From Gymnopus androsaceus JB14 (taxonomy: Eukaryota > Basidiomycota > Agaricomycetes > Agaricales > Omphalotaceae): 33,853 bases of DNA. Where the stretch lies: NCBI GenBank assembly GCA_009733575.1, contig ML769925.1, forward strand, positions 1 to 33,853. Direction: 5' to 3'. This document shows, piece by piece, positions 10,930-19,305 of this stretch (position 1 is the stretch's first letter; each line of letters starts with the position of its first letter). The notes below the pieces were generated by a model. That model made no database searches, had not been told where the DNA came from, and was given only the letters and a program-made list of their open reading frames with translations. Position numbers and translations under genes: made by a program.

Positions 10930-11321
10930 TACTGATGCTCTCTTCACTTTGAAAAGGTATTAAATGAAGATTTTTTGGTACTGACAACTACTAGCTTTCA
11001 AGAGAAAGAGAGGGAGGGGAGGAAGGAAGGAAGGGTTTGAGAAGAATCTGTATGTTTTGAATAATTGGGAAAGATGGCGATGACGCTGGAAGATAAGTGA
11101 GCGGTCGGATCGTGGATCTCCTCAGTCTCCCTCCATCCTCCTACTCTCCTAACGGTTTAACCAGCACACTCCGTCTTCCTCTCGCATGACTATGAGAACT
11201 ATTATCCCGATTCACAAGTACCCCGAAGCACCGCTAGACCATTAGAGTAGCAATGTTCCTCCCATGCGGAAGCGGTGGGAAGAAAGAAAACATCTTGGTC
11301 TTGTGATAAGATAGAATGACG

Positions 11322-12518
11322 TTCCCCGGAGAAGAACGATCGAAAGGTTTCTGTGGCTCGGACTGCGTTTAACGAATTGTTCATCGAAATGGTAATAACA
11401 GGTACTGTCAGGTTAAGCGCTCCTGATCAACTCATACTCTCGACCAACAAAGCCAAAAAAAAACCGCTGCAGAGGCTGCGCGTATCGTATTTGCCAAACT
11501 TGCATCTTTCTGTGTAGGCTCTGTTAACAGGAATAACGCGATGCTTGCTCAATCGGGTCCAAAAATTTGCCCTGGCTTATGACGAACGCCTGTATTCACA
11601 GGAAAGAAGAACAGCGAGCCCTTGTTCCAGGGCAGGAAGTCGCCAGCAAAGGTATTATTGGACGTGGCATCTAATCTGTTAAGATTACCATGGTCTGAAG
11701 GCTTTATCCCGCAAGAATGGTCGCCAACGAAGTCAAATGGTTTTTTACACCAATGCTCGGCATTGACGACACTTATTTCCGCGACGATCCCAAGCCGGTC
11801 ATCTGTGAACCACATTATTGCGCTTTTTTGGTGCCAAAGTGCTCGCGTAATACGAAACACGATCCGAGCAAGCTCGTCATCGATGCTCGAGAAAGATTGA
11901 CGAGAACGGAAATGGCGCGACTTTTATTCATACCAGTCCCCCTGGTATCACTACCCACTGAGGGCCCTGGCGCTGCGTGCGAGTCGAGGTGAGCCAAACG
12001 CGCTATACGGATTTCCAACGTTCCTTAGCTTGTATTTAGAATCGACACCTGTTCTCACAACGTCAATGCCTACAGACTCGAGACTTTCATTACGCCGGTC
12101 CCATTTCCGCGACTGCTTCTCCAGCAGCGTCAGATGCTATTTATGTCAACAAGTGTGTCTTTCCAGACACGCTGCCACCAAAGGACGGCAGAGGGCAGGA
12201 CCGTGTCTGACAAGTCCTTCTGGAAAAGCCAGCGAGAAAAGGTATGAAGAGAGCATCGTTTGCTCACTCGTTTAGCAACTCAGCCATTCTAGATCATGTG
12301 GAGCGCTGAGCCAACGGTACGGTCAACCGTCCATAGGAGGTTTTCGAAGCTCAGGCTCCGAGAGGGTTATCGATACCAGATGGGGCGGAACTACCACCTT
12401 CTTTCAGGTACGCGTCAATTGTTCACCTATCTCTTCTACTAACCTTATACAGTGCCTCTCCAACCTCTACCACGTTTTACTCTCTCTATGCGCTCGCAAA
12501 TACGTGGAACAGTTCTCT
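11322..12518 (+). pseudogene. GDH2: GDH2-type fragment, copy 3 (5' half, indel-riddled)
   Basis: Third copy of the GDH2 5' half, matching 502 to 1686 in the same orientation. It differs from copies 1 and 2 by very frequent single-base insertions and deletions, many in homopolymers, which shift frame inside strongly conserved exons (for example around VANEVNWFYTNLGIDDTYF). It ends inside the MITE copy and jumps to the Tc1 spacer at 12636. The error type resembles unpolished long reads more than natural decay. Confidence 0.85.
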
Positions 12519-12635
12519 CATCGTAAAAAGGCCGTATGATTGACCGGCTGACCGGCTTGCAGGTTGTCCCACAAGTTGGCCACAGGTACGTTACTGTACG
12601 TACTACAAAATGTTAGTGTTTATATAGTTTTTTAT
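12519..12635 (+). mobile_element. Truncated MITE, copy 3
   Basis: Left 117 bases of the MITE found at 1687, starting CATCGTAAAAAGGCCGTATG. It ends at a run matching about 1811 of copy 1 (GTTTTTTATG), where the sequence switches to the Tc1 95-bp repeat. One or two shared bases at the junction look like microhomology. Confidence 0.85.
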
Positions 12636-12730
12636 GGTGAGTATAGTCCATGACTTCTTGGGTACTATCATGAAAGATATCTAGGTCACTTGACCTGCCC
12701 TTGAACGCAATGAAGAGCTCAGGGCAGAAT

Positions 12731-14115
12731 ACCTGATACAAATTGGACAAACTTATTGCGCAGATCAACTGGTCTTTGTTGATGAAGCAGCCAATAACCA
12801 GAACACAACGAAGCGGAAATACGCCTGGTCACCAATTGGAACAAGAGCTCAACAACATGATTACTTTGTGAGAGGGAAATGGTGCATAACCTGGACACTC
12901 AATATCACTCATAATCTAACCTCAGTTGCAGACATCAGCAAAACCTGGGTGGTGGTCATAGCAGCCATAGCAAGCTATAGCAGGCCATAGCAGCCATAGT
13001 TCTCTACAGAACTATGAGGTGCTATAAGGTGCTATGAGCTCCTGTGGGGTTGTTGAATATTCGCGCCAACTGTCAAACTTGTTTTGACATCTCATCATCT
13101 GTCATTCAACTCCACGGGTGCCAGTGGGCACTATATAAGAGTCAATGCGCATCGTTGCAACGTCGTAACATCAATTTCTTTCCCTCCAAGATTCTTCCAA
13201 CGGTGAGTGCCTGCTTTCTTTCAAGTATTCTACTAACAGGCATTGCCAGCAGTCATCACTCATGAGTAGTAACAATAGTAGTATCACTACATTAGTACTG
13301 TATGTAGAAATCATTATACTAGTCTCGCTACATTGTACTAGTACTACAAATGAGTCAATAAATTATTTTAATGATTATCTGTAGTCTTGCAATGGTTTTG
13401 CACAAGTCTCGCAAGCCAGGAGAACAATTCAAATGAATAATATATTTTGTATTGAATGTTATTCTGACAGATGACATTTTTGTGATCTCCGTCGCTCTTA
13501 TAGCATTCCATAGCACTTCATAGCAATCCATAGCTCTGGACAGAGGGTACCCTTGCTATGGCTGCTATGAGTGCTATGAGCGCTGCACAGAACTGGACAG
13601 TTCTGTGCAGCACACCCAGGTTTTGCTGATGGATACTCAATGTTGCCTGCACTATTGCTTGATGGCATCCTTCACTTGGACATTCAAGACCAGTCATACA
13701 CTGGTGCTTCATTCAACACATTTATTGATGGGCTGCTAGACAACATGAATCCTTTCCCGCAGAAGAACTCCGTCATCATTATGGACAACACGAGTATACA
13801 CAAATCACCGCAACTTCGGCCTATGATTGAGAACCGGCAAGTTTCTCAATAATTCCTTCATTGTCAACATTCTCACTTGTACATTCTAGGGGTATGCGAC
13901 TGGAATACCTTCCGCCATACTCACCTGATTTCAACCCTATCGAAGAAGGATTCTCGGCAATAAAGGCATGGATTCGAGCCAACCGTGACTACACCCGCGT
14001 CGAACTTGATGGTCATGCTGACTGCGACCCATATACGATGTTTTGGAGGGCTGTATTTGAGACAGTGACCCCAGAAAAAGCAGAGGGGTGGTTCCGGGAC
14101 TCTGGCTACATGTAA
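12731..14115 (+). pseudogene. Tc1/mariner transposase, catalytic part
   Basis: DDE transposase of the Tc1/IS630 type. Exon 3 (to 12881) has the first catalytic Asp in LVFVDEAANNQNTTKRKYAW. Exon 4 (13634-13836) has the second in SVIIMDNTSIHKS. Exon 5 (13890-14115) has YLPPYSPDFNPIEEGFSAIK with the acidic third residue, and ends WFRDSGYM then TAA. Intron 12882-12931 is followed at once by the nested element. Intron 13837-13889 has a GC donor (GCAAGT). Joining all exons with the left part gives 981 nt, an exact multiple of three and about 326 codons, a normal length. Two arginine codons read TGA: 12691-12693 and the one split over the exon 3/4 junction. It is therefore inactive as written. Confidence 0.88.
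12933..13631. mobile_element. CATCAGC-family TIR element A (699 bp)
   Basis: The perfect 19-base TIR is CATCAGCAAAACCTGGGTG. The 2-bp target duplication is GA (12931-12932 and 13632-13633). Subterminal regions are arrays of short CATAGCAGC/CTATGAG-type repeats, in opposite senses at the two ends. Internally there is TGACATCTCATCATCTGTCA near the left array and CTGACAGATGACA near the right array. A TATA-like TATATAAGAG at about 13132 precedes a short exon, then an intron (GTGAGTGCC to CTAACAG, about 13203-13239) and later an AATAAA-like AATAAATTATT. No long open frame is present. It looks like an internally deleted, non-autonomous derivative of a coding transposon. Related copies are B (23334) and C (23918). 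Confidence 0.85.
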
Positions 14116-14410
14116 TTCTGTCTGTCTAGTGGTATTGAGTTCAATGAAACTTTTCCTCACTTTTAGTTCCAAGAAATAAACATGATTGTAAATACTAATA
14201 TATGGTAATCTACAGTATGATACATGGTACAGAATTGCTGAGGAAAACAGTTTACAGATGGTTTGCGATTGAGGAAATCTGAGGAATTATGATACAGGTG
14301 ACCGCAAAGTGGAGCTGGTAGAGTGGAGCTCACCACGTCATTTTATTTGGATGTAAACAAGATCAGTAATGAGTGTTTTTTGAAAAGTATGCTACAAATA
14401 CCTAATTAGC

Positions 14411-14790
14411 TGTCATGCAAGCCATTGACACAGCCTAGTAGAAAAGGAAGCCCGTATCCGACTGTACTACGGCCGTAACATCAGTTACGATACGGGTTGT
14501 ACATGCCTTTGTCCAGACCATGACCGTATCGTATCTAAATCTCTCTACCTGGGTACAATACAGATGGCATACTGTATTGCCCGTATGTACTTAGTGTATT
14601 ATGGGTACGGTGTTCATCCCTATTCGTACTGAGGCCCGGCCTGGTAGTGGCCAACGCTGCCAGCAATTTTGGCACTGACTAGGCAACGGCGCTTAAAAAA
14701 AGTGAGGTAAATCCGCGTGCACACGCGATTTCATGTTTGTCCTCCGCTAGTACATATGTACTAGAATCTATGCTACAGTATGTCAATGTT
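14411..14790. other. Non-coding stretch right of Tc1 element
   Basis: No gene is recognisable. The stretch is rich in CCGTAT/TACGGG-type words in both orientations between about 14450 and 14620, suggesting a decayed small transposon. A short palindromic CGCGTGCACACGCG lies near 14716. Nothing more can be supported. Confidence 0.5.
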
Positions 14791-15117
14791 AAAAATCCTT
14801 AGCGCCACTAGCGTGGCAATCCCCGACAGGCCCAATGTTAGGGATAAGCAGCCTATACACACCGTGAACTCAAAAACAAAACATCCAAAGAGGAAGACAC
14901 AAGCTCCAGTCCCAACCAGCATACAATCAATATAATTAAATAAAGGCAGGTCTACCGCAAATAGCCAAGAAATATGTATATGTACTGCCAACAAGCAAAA
15001 GAGATTGCAAGTAACATATGATGCTGAGCCAGGCTTGGCTAAAAGAGATGCATAATAATCTATGCAGTATATGAGATATCAAGACAAATACAAAAGAAGT
15101 GCAGTCCTCACCATGGA

Positions 15118-15708
15118 GTAATCATTGTAAACACACTTGCAAAATCTCGTCCATGGTGCTGATAATTCTAGTTCATTGCACAATGTAAACATCCCTGTGC
15201 TTTCAACCCATTGTAACTTCCATATAGCATCATCTGTAAGTGTCCTCCAGATTGAAGCCACATCATGAATATGATTGCGACCTCTTGCCATGTGCTCAGA
15301 CATCATGACCTGGAAGTTGGCTTTGCAGAACTTGACAAGAGTATGGCATGTAGATGCAATGATTGCTCAATATACTTATCAATGCCAGATTTGACAAACC
15401 CAACACCAGATACATAGGTGTTTCTGTCTTCCTGAACACAAGTATGACTCTGCAACCCTGTTATCTTAGGATAAGCATGAAATCTCACACAGCAATTAGA
15501 CCACAGACCTTGGTTGTTCAATCTTTGTAAGGTGTTTGCACCTCAATTCATGAGCTTCGGGCAAGGTCCAGCAAGGGATGGAAGATAGAATCTCATTGTA
15601 AATTTCAGGTACATAATGTAGTCATAATTGGGAAGGTCAAAGGCCAATGTCTGGTGAGGACAATGGGGTAGACGAGAGAAAAACGGAAGCAAAAGCAGAA
15701 GTTTCATA
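15118..15708 (-). pseudogene. Unrecognised coding remnant, minus strand
   Basis: A minus-strand frame from about 15708 reads LLLLLPFFSRLPHCPHQTLA and FDLPNYDYIMYLKF, to CPKLMN. It meets TGA at 15543-15545 and continues in the same frame with GANTLQRLNNQGLWSNCCVR, HAYPKITGLQSHTC and SGVGFVKSGIDKYIEQSLHL. After a frame slip near 15335 it goes on as TLVKFCKANFQVMMSEHMAR and IWRTLTDDAIWKLQWVESTG, up to a possible intron donor near 15117. The steady protein-like composition across the stop suggests a real gene whose arginine CGA became TGA. I do not recognise the family; a transposon-encoded protein is possible. Confidence 0.45.
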
Positions 15709-15882
15709 ATGTGGCGAAACATGGTGCCTGGGAACTACCTTCCTTAAAGCATCATTTTTGGCAACTTTTTGACTGATTGCTGCACACAGGACCCTCCCTT
15801 CCTATCGGTCAGAGTTGGGGATACAGTATCTACGAATAAAAAATCAATGCAAAGGCCAATAAAAAAGCAATAAAAGAGCGAA

Positions 15883-16171
15883 TTTATGTGTGTTCATCAT
15901 AATCATCCATATCCTTTTCTTCAATCTGGGTATCTTCTCAGTCCTCTACCTGGCTATCCACTCCATCAACAGCTCTAATGCAATTTTCAATGCTCTTCCC
16001 CACTTTCCAGAACCCTTCCATAACCTTCAACAGTGTCTCCAGCAACTTTGGGCGAGTATCTCCACAATGTGATTTTTTTGGTACAGAGTGGGGCTTCGAG
16101 GGATTATAACCAGCTAGGGGAGCAGATTTAGGGGCCCTCATAGCAGCTAATGCTAGAGCAAGAAATGGGTA
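15883..16171 (-). pseudogene. Unrecognised coding remnant interrupted by a MITE
   Basis: The minus-strand frame reads FLALALAAMRAPKSAPLAGY, then KSHCGDTRPKLLETLLKVME, GFWKVGKSIENCIRAVDGVD and SQVED. A TGA at 15938-15940 follows, and the same frame continues EDTQIEEKDMDDYDEH, an acidic C-terminal tail. Reading D-R-E across the stop (CGA to TGA) gives a sensible acidic end. Upstream, the frame runs straight into the MITE at 16172, so the N-terminal side is cut off. The order suggests it may belong with the remnant at 15118-15708, but I cannot join them. Function unknown. Confidence 0.4.
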
Positions 16172-16436
16172 TACTGTACCATTTCAATCACTTCATTGGT
16201 CACAGGTCACAGGGGCCCCCAATGAAATGAAATGTCACAGTTTGTCCCATGTCAGTGGTCAGTGATGATTTTTTTCAATTTTTGCAGGCACCCACTGGGC
16301 GCCTAATGCAAATTTGTAGGAAATTTTTGTAAAATTTTCGTTTTGTCACAGTTCCCACTGATCCCAAACAAAATCTAAATTTTTTCAGTTGGTCACAGGT
16401 CACACCCCTGAACAAAGTGCTCAAAATGGTACAGTA
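16172..16436. mobile_element. 265-bp TA-duplicating MITE
   Basis: The ends are TACTGTACCATTT and AAATGGTACAGTA, imperfect TIRs of about 27 bases, flanked by TA at 16170-16171 and 16437-16438. Near each end the word GGTCACAGGTCACA occurs in the same (direct) orientation. A TGTCACAGTT word also recurs inside. No coding capacity. The size and TA target suggest a non-autonomous Tc1/mariner-type element. Confidence 0.8.
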
Positions 16437-16440
16437 TAAT

Positions 16441-17189
16441 TAAGTTGGAAAAATGAGAGGAAAGACTCAAAGAGTCTGAAAGAGTGTGGAAGGATACAAA
16501 ATAATGTGTTAGCTGTGACCATGTTTCAATGGGTGCTTAAAAGTTGGCACTGTTTTCCACGGCGATTTTTGATGCACCACCTACAGCTTCAACAACTTCA
16601 TATCTCGACAAAATTTGAGAGATTAAAGTGTTTAGAAATGTATTTTGAATGTTTTGTCCAAAAAAAAAATCAATATGTATGGCCATTAATGCTATTTTCT
16701 GTAACCTGTAAGTACTATTCTGAATGGTTCCTTGCAACTTTTTTAAAGTTTTTTCCAAACAAAATGTATATAATGCTATTCTGACCACTTTGTTACACTA
16801 CACCTAGCTGCCAGGCAATGTGGTTGAAGCTGCAGCTGGTGCATCCACTTTTTCGAAGGTAATGCACTGGCACTAATTTAATTCCCACACTTTTCCTGGC
16901 AGGCATTGGCCACTAAGTACCAAGACTGAGGCCCTCTCACAAATGTTTCTACCACTCGTAGTATTACATGTATATAGATATTGTACTTTATAATGACTGG
17001 AGTCTGAATGGATATGGGATACTCCTTGCATGATACATACTGACTGTTGGAAAGCTGAACTCTTCGAACACCTCGTCTGTAGTGCATCCCACGAATGAGC
17101 TGCAGCTCATTTGCATATTTGAATGACAAAGGCCAAAGCGCACTTCAAGCGCCCAAACCGTTCCTGCTTGTGACCATCATGATCAAACT
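16441..17189. other. AT-rich non-coding stretch
   Basis: No gene recognised. Open frames here are short and in AT-rich sequence with homopolymer runs (an A-run near 16660). The last 100 bases before 17190 probably hold the promoter and 5' UTR of the F-box gene, but no clear TATA motif stands out. Confidence 0.5.
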
Positions 17190-18055
17190 ATGGCAGTGGA
17201 ATGTCTGCCCAACGAGCTCATAGATTGTATCCTCGACAACCTTTCCTCCGATAAAAAAGCTCTCCACAACTGTTCTCTTATCAAAAAGGCTTTGGTTGTC
17301 CCCTCTCAGCATCTAATTTTTGCAAAGATCGAGCTCGATGGCCGTGCACGATCTCTACAATACAAAACAGAGCAGCTCATTGTGATACTCGATGAGAAAC
17401 CGCATCTAACATCGGGTGTCCAGCTTCTGAACTTCCAGAGGTTCAATTTAGAACAGCCTGAAAGGGAAGGGGATTATGCTCAGATTGCTAAAGGAGTTAT
17501 ACAGCGAGTCTCCAAAGTGGACATGATAGAGCTCAAAGATGTCTACTGGTCAACATCATTGTGTCCTTTATTCAGAACGGCAGTGTTTGACGCGGTCGAA
17601 GCTCCCTCCCTCATTTGAATCACCATCAATGAGTATTACTTCCCTACATTTGCCAACCTGGCTTCTCTGTTAGGCCACGTGATGCACTTGAAGGCGCTGA
17701 CAGTCAGGATTATGTATTGTCGTGATAGGAATGAACTGAACACTTGGGATTTCGTAGCCATCCCTCAGTCAATAAAACTTGATGAGTTTGTGACCAACAA
17801 GATCGAGACCTTCACTCCTTGGTTCAAAGAAGAATCGTGTCCATTCGAAATTCGAGATCTGTGATTCTTGCATATTATCTTTTGTTGAAACCCAAAAACG
17901 GTTCACCGGTCAATAGCCTTCATAGTCCAGCATACTGGTCTTAGTCTTACAAAGTTGGAGCTGGAACACAGAAATGGTTGGAGGTGTGCTTAGCTCTCTG
18001 TTGTCTCAAAGTAACTCCGTAACTCCCATTTTCTAGAACAACCTACGACACCAGA

Positions 18056-18633
18056 CTTGTTGATTAATGATTACAATAGTTTTTAATTAATCTATAAATT
18101 TATTACAACTGTAAGTAACATAATAATAGTGATGTAATATATTTGAACTAAGTTACTGATTTACATGCGCCTTATGGCACAGTGGGATTCTCGGTCAGCA
18201 GTCCTGATACGTGCCGTCAACTGTCCACGAGTGTTCAATTCTGCAATGTACCATATTTAATGAAATATTTATTTTTTCTTTCTAAGCAATGCCAGGGCTA
18301 GCTCTCATTAGGGTTCGCCCGAAGGGTGAACCCTAACATTAGAGAGCTAGTCCGGCATTGCCAAACGTGCTGGGTTAGTGGTTAGGGGTTGGAGTTAGGG
18401 TTAGGGTTGGCGCCTATTGAAATAAGCGCAAACAAGGCTTTAGAGTGCCCGCCGACGACTTCCCGGCCTGGGGGACCCCCCGAGCGCAGCGAGGGAGGGG
18501 AGGGAAGCAGAGGCGGGCCCGAAATTTGCGCGCCAAATGTATTAATATATAATACATAATTGAGAGTACCTACAATTGTAGTAATTTATATACTAATGTA
18601 AAACCTACAATTGTAGTCATATTTGTTAACAAG
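18056..18633. mobile_element. TIR-like insertion with GC-rich core inside the F-box gene
   Basis: The left end CTTGTTGATTAATGATTACA and the reverse complement of the right end CTTGTTAACAAATATGACTA are similar, and similarity continues inward through AT-rich sequence with ACTACAATTGTAG words. Between them lies a long hairpin (18286-18361), a TTAGGG-like run (18371-18410) and a very GC-rich block (about 18440-18535, including CCGAGCGCAGCGAGGG). No target duplication is obvious, so the exact ends are uncertain. Confidence 0.55.
18286..18361. repeat. Long hairpin with GTTAGGGT-type apex
   Basis: The arms GCAATGCCAGGGCTAGCTCT and AGAGCTAGTCCGGCATTGC pair. The apex is TTAGGGTTCGCCC-GAA-GGGTGAACCCTAA. 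It is followed at 18371-18410 by GGGTTAGTGGTTAGGGGTTG and GTTAGGGTTAGGG. The same arrangement with a different stem occurs at 33613-33743. Confidence 0.85.
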
Positions 18634-19305
18634 ATCTGTGTCTAGGGCTCTCTAGAATCGGGTCTCATTCATCTTGGATACTTACCGAACTTGAATAGTT
18701 TCGCATTGGATATCTGCAAATCGAGGTTTGGAGTAGCTATCCAAGTCCTCATTGCCTGGGTTTGGTCTTTTTCTTTGAACCTCTATCGGATCTGGATGGG
18801 CATACACACCCCTTACGCCATTTTACTCGGTCATAAATATCGACTTCAACCACTCTGATCCTGATCAATGGGAGTGGGAATGGGACCAATATACTGTCCT
18901 CGATTGGTTGTTTGCACAGCCAGTGTTTGCTCCACTTGAGATGGTGAATATTGTGGTGAAGGGGTCAAACATTCTGTGTTTATGGCAAGGGAAGGATATA
19001 AATGTCGTAATAAGGTCGCCATGCAATCATAAAGTAGTTACATTTTGAAAAGGTAATCTGTCTAAGCGTGGGAAAAAGAAGGTACCTTGAATGTATTGAA
19101 ATAAGGTAGCAAAATAAGTTCCTTTGCTCAGAGGCTGTTCAGTAACAATCTCACATGTGAGAAATCTGAGATATGAGAGATCTGAGAAATATGAGAAATG
19201 TTACTGATGTGACCTGTCGGGCCTACGGAACGTTACCTCCCATGATTTTTGTCAACGTGTAAATAGTTTAGCAATCTAGCGACGCATCGTTTGCCTCTTG
19301 CTCTC

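Larger units (their letters stand above)
12636..14406 (+). mobile_element. Tc1/mariner element, right part
   Basis: Continuation of the element that starts at 3670. It begins with the second copy of the 95-bp sequence and carries the catalytic half of the transposase. Its TIR (about 14322-14406) ends GCTACAAATACCTAAT, followed by TA and GCT; the left end has AGC then TA, so the flanks are symmetric. A 699-bp TIR element is nested at 12933-13631. Confidence 0.88.
17190..19048 (+). pseudogene. F-box / leucine-rich-repeat-like protein, broken
   Basis: It begins MAVECLPNELIDCILDNLSS, the short F-box motif typical of the large agaricomycete F-box families. Such proteins bind Skp1 in SCF ubiquitin ligases and use their C-terminal part to choose substrates. 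Leucine-rich segments follow: VQLLNFQRFNLEQP, LASLLGHVMHLKALTVRIMY, LSLTKLELEHRNGW and, beyond an insertion, GLIHLGYLPNLNSFALDI. The C-terminal part has a separate frame, SVINIDFNHSDPDQWEWEWD to INVVIRSPC. TGA at 17616-17618 sits between LI and ITINEYYF and fits a CGA arginine mutated to TGA. Further stops near 17862 and a frame shift near 18825 add damage, and 18056-18633 is an inserted repeat. Non-functional as written. Confidence 0.7.

Noticed and set aside
18371..18410. A chromosome end or telomere
   Set aside because: The TTAGGG-like run is short and imperfect and has transposon and gene sequence on both sides.
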